Shown piece after piece: positions 9,879 through 19,536 of a DNA stretch of 64,000 nucleotides. The stretch is taken from assembly GCF_030161555.1 (NCBI RefSeq), contig NZ_BSUK01000001.1, forward strand, positions 1,550,001-1,614,000, in the 5' to 3' direction. Within the stretch, counting starts at the first letter, position 1. Every line of letters begins with the position of its first letter. The stretch comes from Luteimicrobium album (GTDB lineage Bacteria; Actinomycetota; Actinomycetes; Actinomycetales; Cellulomonadaceae). The notes beneath the pieces are model-generated. The model was not told where the DNA came from and searched no databases. It worked only from the letters and a program-made list of their open reading frames with translations. A program made the translations under genes and the position numbers.

Positions 9879-10802
9879 ATGCGACGACTTCGCACCATCA
9901 GCACCGCCCTCGTGGCCACGGCCACCCTGGCCGTCGTGCTCGCCGGCTGCTCCGACTCGGACGACAGCGGTTCGGGCGGCACGTCCACGTCCGGCGCGTC
10001 GACGTTCGACCCGAGCTCGGTGGCCAAGGACGACACGCTCGCCGCCGCCGTCCCGGCTGCGGTCAAGAGCGCCGGCACCCTGCGCGTCGGGTCCGACACC
10101 ACGTACGCGCCTGCCGAGTACATCGGCGACGACGGCAAGACGCCCGTCGGCTACGACGTCGACCTGACCAAGGCGATCGCCGCGACCCTCGGCCTCAAGG
10201 CCGACATCCAGACGGCGTCGTTCGACAACATCATCCCGTCGATCGGCTCGCGCTATGACATCGGGGTCTCGTCGTTCACGATCAACCCCGACCGCGAGAA
10301 GCAGGTCAACATGGTCCAGTACTTCCAGGCCGGCGAGGCGTTCGCCGTCCAGAAGGGCAACCCGAAGGGTGTGGACACCGGCGACCTGTGCGGCAAGACG
10401 GTCGGGGTCCAGAGCGGCACGGTCGAGGACGACGAGCTCGCCGACCTGTCGAAGAAGTGCACCGACGCGGGTAAGGACGCGATCAACCCGCTCAAGTATG
10501 AGTCGCAGGCCGACGTGACGACAAACCTCGTCGGCGGCAAGGCGGACGTGATGTTCGCCGACTCGCCGATCATCGCCTACGCGATCGCCCAGACGAACGG
10601 CCAGCTCGAGCAGGCGGGTGACGTCATCGAGACGGCGCCGCAGGGCATCGTTGTCTCCAAGAGCGACCAGGCCCTCACGGACGTCGTCCAGAAGACGGTG
10701 CAGAAGCTCATCGACGACGGCACCTACGGCAACATCCTCAAGGCCTGGGGCAACGAGGACGGCGCCGTGACGACCGCCGAGCTCAACCCGTCCGTCGGCT
10801 GA
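9879..10802 (+). CDS. Polar amino-acid ABC transporter substrate-binding lipoprotein
   Basis: 307 residues. Lipobox LAVVLAGCSD near residue 25 gives a lipid-anchored receptor; then the SBP_bac_3 fold: GTLRVGSDTTYAPAEYI, GYDVDLTKAIAATLGL, FDNIIPSIGSRYDIGVSSF, CGKTVGVQSGTVEDDEL and a C-terminal IDDGTYGNILKAWG. Binds a polar or glutamate/glutamine-type amino acid outside the cell. RBS AGGAGGAACG precedes ATG 9879. First gene of a three-gene importer with the permease 28 nt downstream. Confidence 0.93.
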   Translation: MRRLRTISTALVATATLAVVLAGCSDSDDSGSGGTSTSGASTFDPSSVAKDDTLAAAVPAAVKSAGTLRVGSDTTYAPAEYIGDDGKTPVGYDVDLTKAIAATLGLKADIQTASFDNIIPSIGSRYDIGVSSFTINPDREKQVNMVQYFQAGEAFAVQKGNPKGVDTGDLCGKTVGVQSGTVEDDELADLSKKCTDAGKDAINPLKYESQADVTTNLVGGKADVMFADSPIIAYAIAQTNGQLEQAGDVIETAPQGIVVSKSDQALTDVVQKTVQKLIDDGTYGNILKAWGNEDGAVTTAELNPSVG

Positions 10803-10830
10803 CGGCTCGCACCGGAGCAGGCTGAGCGCC

Positions 10831-11871
10831 ATGAGCGACCTCGCAGGGCAGGGCCGGGCAAAGTCGCCCGACCCTGCCGCCTCCACCTCCGACCCGGTCC
10901 CGGACCGCATCCACGCCGTCCCCGTCCGCCACCCCGGCCGGTGGGCGTCCGCCGTCGTCGTGCTCGTGCTCGCGGCGATGGTCGTGCACGGGCTCGTCAC
11001 CAACGACAAGTTCGACTGGCCGACCGTCGGGAAGTACCTCTTCAACGAGCAGGTCGTGCGCGGCGTCGGCTGGACCCTGTGGCTGACCGTCGCCGCGATG
11101 GTCATCGGGATCGTCCTCGCGGTGCTGCTCGCGGTTATGCGGCGGTCCGAGAACCCCGTCATGCGGTACGTCAGCTGGATCTACATCTGGTTCTTCCGTG
11201 GCACGCCGATCTACACCCAGCTGGTCTTCTGGGGCCTCATCTCCGTGCTGTACCCGAAGCTGTCGCTAGGCGTCCCGTTCGGTCCGGAGTGGCTCCACTT
11301 CACGACGACGGAGCTCGTCACGGCGTCCCGCGCGGCCATCCTCGGGCTCGGGCTGAACGAGGCCGCCTACCTGGCCGAGATCGTCCGGGCCGGCCTCCAG
11401 TCCGTCGACCGGGGCCAAGAGGAGGCTTCCCGGGCGCTCGGCATGAAGGACTCGACGATCCTGCGGCGCGTCATCCTGCCGCAGGCCATGCGTGTCATCG
11501 TCCCGCCGACCGGCAACGAGACGATCTCGATGCTCAAGACGACGTCCCTCGTCCTCGCGGTCCCGTTCATCCTCGACCTCAACTACGCAACGCGGGCGAT
11601 CGGGACGCGGATTTTCCTCCCCGTCCCGCTGCTCGTCGTCGCCGCCATCTGGTACCTGGCGATCACGAGCGTCCTCATGGTCGGGCAGCACTACCTCGAG
11701 CGGCACTACGGGCGGGGGTTCGACGAGCACCACGGCGGCCGGGCCGGCGGCGGCCCAGGCGGGCGGGCCACGCGCCAGGAAGCCATCGCGGAAGCCGGGA
11801 CGACGCCGGAGATCGCGGTGTTCGACGACATGGGCCGCCCGCACGGCGGCGGCGCGGGAGGTGCTCGATGA
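10831..11871 (+). CDS. Amino-acid ABC transporter permease (HisM/GlnP type)
   Basis: 346 residues with about six membrane helices; the N-terminal 40 residues and C-terminal 60 are hydrophilic, the latter Gly-rich, which is longer than usual. The ABC-contact EAA loop is [20 protein letters not shown], and [14 protein letters not shown] is typical of the polar amino-acid permease family. Single permease, so it probably works as a homodimer. Stop overlaps the ATPase start (ATGA). Confidence 0.93.
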   Translation: MSDLAGQGRAKSPDPAASTSDPVPDRIHAVPVRHPGRWASAVVVLVLAAMVVHGLVTNDKFDWPTVGKYLFNEQVVRGVGWTLWLTVAAMVIGIVLAVLLAVMRRSENPVMRYVSWIYIWFFRGTPIYTQLVFWGLISVLYPKLSLGVPFGPEWLHFTTTELVTASRAAILGLGLNEAAYLAEIVRAGLQSVDRGQEEASRALGMKDSTILRRVILPQAMRVIVPPTGNETISMLKTTSLVLAVPFILDLNYATRAIGTRIFLPVPLLVVAAIWYLAITSVLMVGQHYLERHYGRGFDEHHGGRAGGGPGGRATRQEAIAEAGTTPEIAVFDDMGRPHGGGAGGAR

Positions 11872-12665
11872 GCCAGCCCACCACCAGCGGCGTCGTGCCG
11901 ATGGTCGAGATCCGTGGCCTCCACAAGGAGTTCGGGCACCTGCACGTGCTGCGCGGCATCGACCTCGACGTCCCGCAGGGCAGCGTGTGCGTGATCCTCG
12001 GGCCCTCCGGTTCCGGGAAGTCCACCGTCCTGAGGTGCATCAACGAGCTCGAGGACATCACGGCCGGGCGCGTCCGCGTCGACGGCGAGCTCATGGGCTA
12101 CCGCGAAGGCACCCGCGGCGGCAAGCCCGCGCTCTTCCGCCTCGGCAGCCGCGACATCGCCCGGCAGCGTGCCCGCATCGGCATGGTCTTCCAGCGGTTC
12201 AACCTGTTCCCGCACATGACGGCGCGGCAGAACGTCATGGAGGCCCAGATCCGGGTGCTCCGGCGCTCCAAGGCCGAGGCGGGAGCCCGCGCCGACGAGC
12301 TGCTCCGCCGCGTCGGGCTCTCCGACCGGGCCGAGCACTACCCCGCCCAGCTCTCCGGCGGGCAGCAGCAGCGCGTCGCCATCGCGCGGGCCCTCGCCAT
12401 GGACCCCGAGCTCATGCTCTTCGACGAGCCGACCTCCGCGCTCGACCCCGAGCTCGTCGGGGAGGTCCTCGCCGTCATGCGCGACCTCGCCCGCAGCGGC
12501 ATGACGATGGTCGTCGTCACCCACGAGCTCGGGTTCGCGCGCGAGGTCGCCGACCAGGTCGTGTTCATGGCCGACGGCGTCGTCGTCGAGCGCGGGACAC
12601 CCGCCGGGGTGCTGGAGAACCCGCAGGAGACGCGGACGCGGGACTTCCTGGCGAGCGTGCTCTAG
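11868..12665 (+). CDS. Amino-acid ABC transporter ATPase (GlnQ/HisP type)
   Basis: 265 residues. Walker [11 protein letters not shown]-loop [13 protein letters not shown], signature [15 protein letters not shown], Walker [15 protein letters not shown] and switch [12 protein letters not shown] are all intact, the exact GlnQ-subfamily pattern. A 20-residue insertion ([20 protein letters not shown] region) sits between Walker A and the Q-loop, seen in some actinomycete members. Last gene of the operon; a strong hairpin follows at 12680. Confidence 0.95.
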   Translation: MSQPTTSGVVPMVEIRGLHKEFGHLHVLRGIDLDVPQGSVCVILGPSGSGKSTVLRCINELEDITAGRVRVDGELMGYREGTRGGKPALFRLGSRDIARQRARIGMVFQRFNLFPHMTARQNVMEAQIRVLRRSKAEAGARADELLRRVGLSDRAEHYPAQLSGGQQQRVAIARALAMDPELMLFDEPTSALDPELVGEVLAVMRDLARSGMTMVVVTHELGFAREVADQVVFMADGVVVERGTPAGVLENPQETRTRDFLASVL

Positions 12666-12679
12666 GCGCCCGGACGCGA

Positions 12680-12715
12680 ACGAGCCCGGTACCCCTCGTG
12701 GGGTACCGGGCTCGT
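12680..12715. terminator. Bidirectional hairpin terminator between the ABC operon and cspA
   Basis: Perfect 16-bp stem (12680-12695 / 12700-12715) with a TCGT loop, lying between convergent genes; it should act on both transcripts. Confidence 0.8.
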
Positions 12716-12747
12716 CGTCAGCGCCCGTGCGGGTGCTGCTGCTCAGA

Positions 12748-12951
12748 TCAGAGCGGGCGGATGTTCTCCGCCTGCGGGCCCTTCGGGCCCTGCGTCACGT
12801 CGAACTCGACGCGCTGGTTCTCGTCCAGCGAACGGAAGCCCGTCGACTGGATGGCCGAGTAGTGCGCGAAGACGTCGGCGGAGCCGTCGTCGGGGGCGAT
12901 GAAGCCGTAGCCCTTTTCGCCGTTGAACCACTTCACGATGCCAGTAGCCAT
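12748..12951 (-). CDS. cspA: Cold-shock protein, CspA family
   Basis: 67-residue OB-fold RNA chaperone: [18 protein letters not shown] holds RNP1 (KGYGFI) and VFAHYSAI holds RNP2. RBS GAAGGAGATA sits 6 nt before ATG 12951. The first 12 residues and total length are canonical. No other gene in the unit; the upstream 100 nt are free and likely make the long leader typical of csp mRNAs. Confidence 0.97.
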   Translation of the reverse strand: MATGIVKWFNGEKGYGFIAPDDGSADVFAHYSAIQSTGFRSLDENQRVEFDVTQGPKGPQAENIRPL

Positions 12952-13366
12952 GGGTATCTCCTTCAGGAGTCGGTACACGCCCTCGACCTTCGAGGGCGCA
13001 TGCACGGTGTTCGTCGTCGACTCCGGTGAAGAAGACAAGCAAGCACTCGGCGAACACTCTACCGGAGGTGCCCGTCGACCGACAGGGCTGGGCTCGCGAG
13101 CCCTCGAGGGCCTTCACGACGCGCCGCGATGGCCGGGAATCAGGCTGTGACCTGCATCACTACGACTTCGTCGACGATTTCCGGGGATGTCGCGCCCTCC
13201 CGGGCGACGTTTCGTACCCGTTTCCGGACCATCACAATTTCGACACGCCCTCGCAGATGTCTGTTTTTTGTACCTACGCGGGAGTAACTTGCTCGCCACG
13301 TCGGCTTGCGCATCTCGTCCGCGCAGGCCAGGGCCCGGCACGGGTTCACGACCTTGGAGGAACCAG
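12952..13366. other. Intergenic region between cspA and livK
   Basis: 415 nt without a convincing gene. It holds the cspA leader and promoter on the minus strand and, at about 13260-13300, an unusually T-rich stretch (TGTTTTTTG) followed by TAACTT, a likely livK promoter region. No terminator or riboswitch fold was recognised. Confidence 0.5.
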
Positions 13367-14604
13367 ATGCGTCGCACTCTCCCCACCGCAGCTGTCGCCG
13401 TCGCGATGGCCTCCGCCCTGCTCGTCGCGGGCTGTTCGTCGAAGGACGACTCCGGCGGCGGAGGAGGGTCGACGGGCGGGAGCACGACCAGCTCCGGCGC
13501 TCTGTCGATCCAGCCGGTCGTCCAGATCGACGAGTCCGGCAAGGAGGTCCCTGCGGCCGACTCCTCGAACGCCGCCGACCCGGCCGGCGACGGCAAGGCC
13601 ACGTGCGCCGCCACGACGACGATCGCCATGGCGGGCGCGCTCACCGGGCCCAATGCCGCGCTCGGCATCAACATCATCGACGGCGCCAAGGTGGCCGTCG
13701 CCGCGCACAACAAGGCGAACCCGGACTGCCAGGTGCAGCTCAAGGGCTACGACACCGAGGGAACGCCCCAGAAGGCCACCCAGGTCGCGCCGACCATCGT
13801 GTCCAACAAGAACGTCATCGGCCTGCTCGGCCCGGCGTTCTCTGGCGAGACTGCCGCGGTCGGCGCGGTGTTCCACCAGGCCAACCTCCTGTCGCTGACG
13901 GCGTCCGCCACCAACGTGGACCTGACCAAGAACGGCTGGACGAACTTCTTCCGCGGTCTCGCGAACGACGGCGTGCAGGGGCCGGCGGTCGCGCACTACC
14001 TGGTCGACACCAAGAAGTTCAGCAAGGTCTGCGTCGTCCAGGACGACTCGGACTACGGCGTGGGCCTGGCCAAGGCCGTCACCGACGCTCTGGGCTCGGC
14101 CGCCGACGAGGACTGCGCCGCGAGCGTCAAGACCGGTGACAAGGACTTCTCGGCCACGGTGCAGAGTGTCAAGAGCGCCGACGCCGACGCGGTCTTCTAC
14201 GCCGGCTATTACCCCGAGGCCGCTCCTTCGTCTCGCAGCTCCGCTCGTCGGGCGTGAAAGCGACCTTCGTGTCGGCGGACGGCACCAACGACCCCGAGTT
14301 CGTCAAGCAGGCGGGAAGCGCCTCCAAGGACGCGCTGCTCTCGTGCCCGTGCGGCCCGGCGCCCGACCAGTTCGCGAGCGACTACAAGTCGACCAACGCC
14401 GGTGCGACCCCGGGTGTCTACTCGGTCGAGGGCTACGACCTGACGACGATCATGCTCAAGGGCATCGACTCCGGGATCACGGACCGCGCCAAGCTCGTCG
14501 ACTTCGTCAAGAACTACAAGGGTGACGGGCTCGCCCGCCACTACGAGTGGAGCGACACCGGCGAGCTCTCCTCGGCGCTCATCTGGATCTACCAGGTCAA
14601 GTGA
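13367..14604 (+). CDS. livK: Branched-chain amino-acid ABC transporter substrate-binding lipoprotein, frameshifted
   Basis: Periplasmic-binding-type receptor (Leu/Ile/Val-binding family). Lipobox LLVAGCSS near residue 24, a Ser/Gly linker, then IAMAGALTGPNAALGINIIDG, NVIGLLGPAFSGETAA, VCVVQDDSDYGVGLA. The frame breaks near 14222 and, with one base restored, resumes as SFVSQLRSSGVKATFVSADG and runs to 14604 (412 residues). RBS TTGGAGGAACC. A hairpin at 14611 separates it from livH, consistent with higher expression of the binding protein than of the membrane parts. Confidence 0.92.
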
Positions 14605-14610
14605 CTGATC

Positions 14611-14642
14611 GCGGCGGCCGGGCCTCGATGCCCGGCCGCCGC
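14611..14642 (+). terminator. Intra-operon hairpin between livK and livH
   Basis: 13-bp GC-only stem (14611-14623 / 14630-14642) with a 6-nt loop, 7 nt after the livK stop. Either a partial terminator or an mRNA-stabilising hairpin. Confidence 0.7.
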
Positions 14643-14682
14643 GGCGTCGTGACCTCGCACCGGATCCACCCCGAGGAGCTCC

Positions 14683-15749
14683 ATGAGCGCTCTCCTGCTC
14701 CCTGATGTCCTCGTGTCCGCCCACACGGCGCACGCCGTGCTCGCCGCGGACAGCGTCATCGACTTCAACACCTCCCGCCTGTTCTCCAGCTTCTGGTCCC
14801 TCACCGTCGACGGACTCACCTACGGCGCGATCTACGCCCTGATCGCGGTGGGGTACACGCTGGTCTACGGCGTCCTCCGGCTCATCAACTTTGCCCACTC
14901 CGAGATCTTCATGCTCGGGATGTTCGGGCAGTACGCGGTCCTGTGGGGCCTCGGTTTCGCGCCGCGAGGCGACGTCTACAGCCAGGGCACCGCACTGACG
15001 GTGTTCTATCTGCTGATCGCGATGATCGGTGGCATGGCGGTCTCGGGCGGCGCCGCCGTCGGGCTCGAACGGGTCGCGTACCGGCCGCTGCGCCGGCGCG
15101 GCGCCCCGTCGCTCACGTTCCTCATCACGGCCATCGGCGCCTCGTTCGTGCTCCAGGAGTTCGTCCACTTCGTGCTCCCGAAGCTCACCGGGGGAACTTC
15201 GGCGGGACGACCGCGCAGCAGCCGATCCGGCTCGTGCAGGAGGTCACGGTCTTCTCGTTCGGCGGTGCGGATGTGAGCAACGTCGACATCGTGATCGTCG
15301 TGGCCGCCCTCGTGCTCGCGTTCCTCGTCGACCGGTTCGTCAACGCGACCAAGTTCGGGCGCGGGATCCGGGCAGTGGCCCAGGACCCCGTCACGGCGAC
15401 GCTCATGGGCGTGTCCCGCGAGCGGGTCATCATGCTCACGTTCCTGCTCGGTGGTGTGCTGGCAGGGGCCGCGGCGATGCTCTACAGCCTCAAGATCCCC
15501 AACGGGATCATCTACTCGGGCGGGTTCATCCTCGGCATCAAGGCCTTCGCGGCCGCAGTGCTGGGCGGCATCGGCAACCTGCGCGGGGCGCTGCTCGGCG
15601 GCCTCCTGCTCGGCGTCATGGAGCTCTACGGGCAGGCGCTCTTCGGGACGGAGTGGCGCGACGTCGTCGCGTTCGTCGTCCTCGTCCTGGTGCTCCTGTT
15701 CCGACCGACCGGCATCCTCGGCGAGTCTCTCGGGAGGGCACGCGCATGA
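14683..15749 (+). CDS. livH: Branched-chain amino-acid ABC permease LivH, frameshifted
   Basis: Integral membrane subunit. From ATG 14683: LTYGAIYALIAVGYTLVYGVL and the conserved RLINFAHSEIFMLG. The frame is lost in the G run 15190-15194; with one G added it continues GNFGGTTAQQPIRL, then RAVAQDPVTATLMGV (ATPase contact loop) and the final helices to 15749. Restored length about 355 residues. A 45-residue N-terminal extension precedes the first standard helix. Stop overlaps livM start (ATGA). Confidence 0.93.
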
Positions 15750-17028
15750 CGACGACGACCAGCACCCCCGCGACGACCGGCAGCGGCCGCCCGTACCACG
15801 GCGTCGGCGACCGGTTCCGGCTCTGGTGGGACGCCCAGGCCCGCCCGACACAGTGGCTCATCGGCGTCCCGTTCATCGTGTTCATCGCGTTCCTGCCGGT
15901 GCTCCGCATTCCGGTCCTCACGACCGTCGGCACCGACTTCGGCGGCGTCATGGCGCAGTTCGGGATGATCGCGCTCGTCGCGATCGGTCTGAACGTCGTC
16001 GTCGGGCAAGCGGGCCTGCTCGACCTCGGCTACGTGGGCTTCTACGCGATCGGTGCCTACACCGTCGCGCTCCTGACCAGCCCGGACAGCCCGTGGAACC
16101 TCACCGACCAGTGGCTGTCGGAGAGCTGGGCATGGCTGTTCTGCGTGCCCATCGCCATCGCGATCACGGCGCTCTCCGGACTGATCCTCGGTTCGCCGAC
16201 CTTGCGGCTGCGTGGCGACTACCTGGCGATCGTGACTCTCGGCTTCGGAGAGATCGTCCGCCTGCTCGCGGACAACCTGACGCCCCTCACTCGAGGCGGG
16301 CAGGGCCTGACGAAGGTCGCCTACCCTCAGGTCGGATCCAGTGCGGAGCACCGGACGGGGTCTTCTCGGCAGGGAACAGCAACGCGCCCTGGAACTCCGG
16401 GCTGTGGTGGTTCTGGGTCTCCATCGTGCTCATCATCGTCGTGCTGCTCGTGGTGGGAAACCTGGAACGGTCTCGCGTGGGCCGGGCCTGGGTGGCGATC
16501 CGCGAGGACGAGGACGCCGCCGAGATCATGGGCGTGCCGACCTTCAAGTTCAAGCTCTGGGCGTTCGTGATCGGCGCGGGGATCGGCGGGCTGTCGGGCG
16601 CCCTCTACGCGGGGCAGGTCCAGTTCGTCTCGCCCGAGGGCTTCAACGTCGTCAACTCGATGTTCTTCCTCTGCGCGGTCGTGCTCGGCGGGCAGGGGAA
16701 CAAGCTCGGCGTGATCCTCGGCGCCTTCATCATCGTGTACCTGCCGAACTTCTTCCTCGGCCGGACCGACCTGTTCGGGATCTCGATCGACGGCGACACG
16801 ATCGCGAGCTACAAGTACCTGTTCTTCGGCCTCGCGCTCATCATCCTGATGATCTTCCGACCGCAGGGGCTGCTACCTGCCCGTCAGAAGCTGCTCGCGT
16901 ACTCCCGCCAGCTCTACCAGGCGGCCCGGCGCGTGGCGTTGGCGCCCGTCGGGGGCGGCGACGGTCCGACGGGCGGCGCGAAGCCGGTGCCGGACGGTCC
17001 CGGGACGATCGACGGAGGTGAGCGATGA
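15746..17028 (+). CDS. livM: Branched-chain amino-acid ABC permease LivM, frameshifted
   Basis: Second permease subunit, about ten helices. Recognised by GLNVVVGQAGLLDLGYVGFYAIGAY split here as GLNVVVGQAG and LGYVGFYAIGAY, by LRLRGDYLAIVTLGFGEI, and by the ATPase loop IREDEDAAEIMGV. A missing C at about 16350 breaks the frame; repaired, it reads AEHPDGVFSAGN and continues to 17028 (427 residues). C-terminal 45 residues are hydrophilic. ATGA overlaps at both ends tie it to livH and livG. Confidence 0.93.
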
Positions 17029-18032
17029 GCGAGCCCAACAGCCCCGACTCCCTGCGGGCGGGCACGGAGAGCGGGGAGCAGTTCCTCGCCCCCGACGGTG
17101 AGGTCGTGACCTCCGAGGACGGGCGTGAGGAGGACCTGCCCGACGGTGGTGTCCTCGAGGTCGACGTCGATCTCGCCACGGTCAACCCGGATCTCGCGGA
17201 CGAGGCGACGGTCGCGGAGATCGTCGCCGCTGACCGCACGGTGCACGCCGAGGTCGGTGAGCCCCTGCTCCGGATGGAGGGCGTGAGCGTCAGGTTCGGC
17301 GGCCTCACTGCCCTGGACGACGTGTCGTTCGACATCCGCCGCGGCGAGATCCTCGGGCTCATCGGCCCGAACGGCGCCGGCAAGACCACGGCGTTCAACG
17401 CGATGACGGGCGTGTACCGGCCGTCGTCGGGCCGGGTCGTGTTCGACGGGCGCCCGCTCGTACGGGTCAAGCGCAACCAGATCACGCGCCTCGGGATCGC
17501 ACGGACGTTCCAGAACATCCGCCTGTTCAGCGACATGACGGCGCTCGAGAACGTCGTCGTCGGGACGGACGCCCGGCACCGCACCTCGGTGCCGGGCGCG
17601 ATCTTCCGCTCGGCGCGCCACCGGCGGGAGGAGCGCGACGCCATCGACCGCGGCATGGCGCTGCTGGAGTTCGTCGGGATCGGGGCGCGCGCCACGCATC
17701 AGGCGCGCAACCTGCCCTACGGGGACCAGCGTCGGCTCGAGATCGCCCGCGCGCTCGCCACCGAGCCCAAGCTGCTCTGCCTCGACGAGCCGGCCGCCGG
17801 GTTCAACCCGGCCGAGAAGGAGCAGCTCCAGGAGCTCGTCCGCAAGATCCGTGATGACGGGTTCACCGTCCTCCTTATCGAGCACGACATGCGCCTCGTC
17901 ATGGGCGTCACCGACCGGATCGTCGTGCTGGAGTTCGGCCGGAAGATCGCGGAGGGCCTTCCTGCTGAGATCCGCGAGGACCCCGCCGTGATCGCCGCCT
18001 ACCTGGGAGTGCCCGACGATGCCACTGCTTGA
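17025..18032 (+). CDS. livG: Branched-chain amino-acid ABC ATPase LivG with acidic N-terminal extension
   Basis: 335 residues. Walker A GPNGAGKTT, signature-region LPYGDQRRLEIARALA, Walker B LLCLDEPAAGFNP and IEHDMRLVMGVTDRI are standard for LivG. The ATPase domain starts only at about residue 85; the first 80 residues are strongly acidic and have no match I recognise, whereas LivG usually begins directly with the ATPase fold. The start is fixed by the ATGA overlap with livM, and no better internal start with an RBS is evident. Confidence 0.94.
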   Translation: MSEPNSPDSLRAGTESGEQFLAPDGEVVTSEDGREEDLPDGGVLEVDVDLATVNPDLADEATVAEIVAADRTVHAEVGEPLLRMEGVSVRFGGLTALDDVSFDIRRGEILGLIGPNGAGKTTAFNAMTGVYRPSSGRVVFDGRPLVRVKRNQITRLGIARTFQNIRLFSDMTALENVVVGTDARHRTSVPGAIFRSARHRREERDAIDRGMALLEFVGIGARATHQARNLPYGDQRRLEIARALATEPKLLCLDEPAAGFNPAEKEQLQELVRKIRDDGFTVLLIEHDMRLVMGVTDRIVVLEFGRKIAEGLPAEIREDPAVIAAYLGVPDDATA

Positions 18033-18738
18033 GCTCGAGAACGTCTCCGTCGCCTACGGGCGGATCGAAGCGGTCCGCGGGGTGTCGTTGACGGTCGACG
18101 AGGGGGAGCTCGTCACCCTCATCGGCGCCAACGGGGCCGGCAAGACCACTACGATGCGCGCGATCTCCGGCATCCGGCCGCTGTCGAGCGGGACCATCCG
18201 CTTCGACGGCCAGGACATCACCCGGATGCCCGCGCACAAGCGGGTCCTGGCCGGCGTGGTGCAGGCACCCGAGGGTCGTGGCGTCTTCCCCGGGATGACC
18301 GTCATCGAGAACCTCGAGATGGGCGCCTACGCCCGGACCTTCGAGACGAAGGCCGAGCACGACGCGACCCTCGCGAACGTCTTCGACCTGTTCCCGAGGC
18401 TGCACGAGCGCCGGACGCAGGTCGGCGGCACGATGTCCGGCGGCGAGCAGCAGATGCTCGCGATCGGCCGCGCGCTGATGGCTCGGCCGAAGCTCCTGCT
18501 TCTCGACGAGCCGTCGATGGGCCTCGCGCCCATGGTGATCCAGCAGATCTTCCGGATCATCAGCGAGATCCACGACCAGGGCACGACGGTGCTGCTCGTC
18601 GAGCAGAACGCCCAGCAGGCACTCTCGCGGTCGGACCGCGCGTACATCCTGGAGACGGGTGAGGTCACGACGACGGGCCCGGGCCAGGACCTGCTCGTGG
18701 ACCCGGCGGTCAAGGCCGCGTACCTCGGGGTCGCCTGA
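18019..18738 (+). CDS. livF: Branched-chain amino-acid ABC ATPase LivF
   Basis: 239 residues. Walker A GANGAGKTT, VVQAPEGRGVFPGMTVIENL (LivF-specific), signature MSGGEQQMLAIGRAL, Walker B LLLLDEPSMGLAP and VEQNAQQAL. Starts 14 nt inside livG and is the last gene of livKHMGF. No strong terminator is visible; the short dyad CCGCC/GGCGG just after the stop may serve. Confidence 0.95.
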   Translation: MPLLELENVSVAYGRIEAVRGVSLTVDEGELVTLIGANGAGKTTTMRAISGIRPLSSGTIRFDGQDITRMPAHKRVLAGVVQAPEGRGVFPGMTVIENLEMGAYARTFETKAEHDATLANVFDLFPRLHERRTQVGGTMSGGEQQMLAIGRALMARPKLLLLDEPSMGLAPMVIQQIFRIISEIHDQGTTVLLVEQNAQQALSRSDRAYILETGEVTTTGPGQDLLVDPAVKAAYLGVA

Positions 18739-18767
18739 CACCCGCCGAGCGGCGGTGACGACGGCGG

Positions 18768-19418
18768 TCAGGCGCCCGACGGGTAGTTCCAGCCCTCGAG
18801 GGTGCGGATCCCGTGCCCGAACCCGAGCAGCGAGATCGACGCCGTCCCGAGCGCGAGGAGCGCACCCGTCGTCGGGGGGACGTCGAGCCAGGTGGTCGCG
18901 AGGACGCGCAGCACGTGCCCGTGCGCGAACACGAGCGCGCTGTCGCCGGCCTCCAGCGTGGGCAGCACCCGCTCGACGACGCGCGCGGTGCGGGCGGCGA
19001 CGTCGTCGAGGGTCTCACCCGCGGTCGGGTGGGGCACGGCCGCATGCTCCGGCCCGACGACGTGGACGCCGTCGCGGAAGATCTCCCAGTCCGTGCCGGT
19101 CTCGGCGCAGATCTCCGCGCTGGTGCGCCCCTCGACGGGCCCGTAGTCCCACTCGGCCAGGTCCCCGTCGACGACGGCGCCCCCGAAGCCCGCGAGCTCC
19201 GCCGTCCGGCGCGCGCGCACCCGGGGGCTCGTGAGCACCGTGCGGAGACGCTGCCCGGCGGCGACGCGCGACGCGAGCAGGACGCCCGCCGCCCGCGCCT
19301 GCTCCTCGCCGTGCGCGGTCAAAGGGAGGTCGGACGTGCCCGTGTGCCGGCCGCTCAGCGACCACTCCGTCTCACCGTGGCGGACGAGGACGAGCTGGGG
19401 GCCGGGAGAGGAGGTCAC
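18768..19418 (-). CDS. Histidine phosphatase family protein
   Basis: 216 residues. Catalytic LVLVRHGETEW at residues 10-20, substrate-loop GRHTGTSDLPLT, second motif EWDYGPVEGRT and C-terminal catalytic FAHGHVLRVLA. The family ranges from phosphoglycerate mutase to small-molecule and protein phosphatases; the GpmB-like layout here suggests a broad phosphatase. GTG 19418 start gives the proper distance to the RHG motif. Convergent with livF. Confidence 0.88.
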   Translation of the reverse strand: MTSSPGPQLVLVRHGETEWSLSGRHTGTSDLPLTAHGEEQARAAGVLLASRVAAGQRLRTVLTSPRVRARRTAELAGFGGAVVDGDLAEWDYGPVEGRTSAEICAETGTDWEIFRDGVHVVGPEHAAVPHPTAGETLDDVAARTARVVERVLPTLEAGDSALVFAHGHVLRVLATTWLDVPPTTGALLALGTASISLLGFGHGIRTLEGWNYPSGA

Positions 19419-19536
19419 GGGTCCATCGTCGTGGCGCGCGGCCGTGGCAGCACGTCGAACCCGTTCCCGTGCCCGCCGTGCCCGTGGACGCCGTCGCGTC
19501 CGGTGAGCGCGAGGGAGTCCGGGACGGCAGGCTGGC

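Noticed and set aside
10831..11871. Long C-terminal Gly-rich tail of the permease as a frameshift artefact
   Set aside because: The tail ends in an ATGA overlap with the ATPase start, so the frame is consistent.
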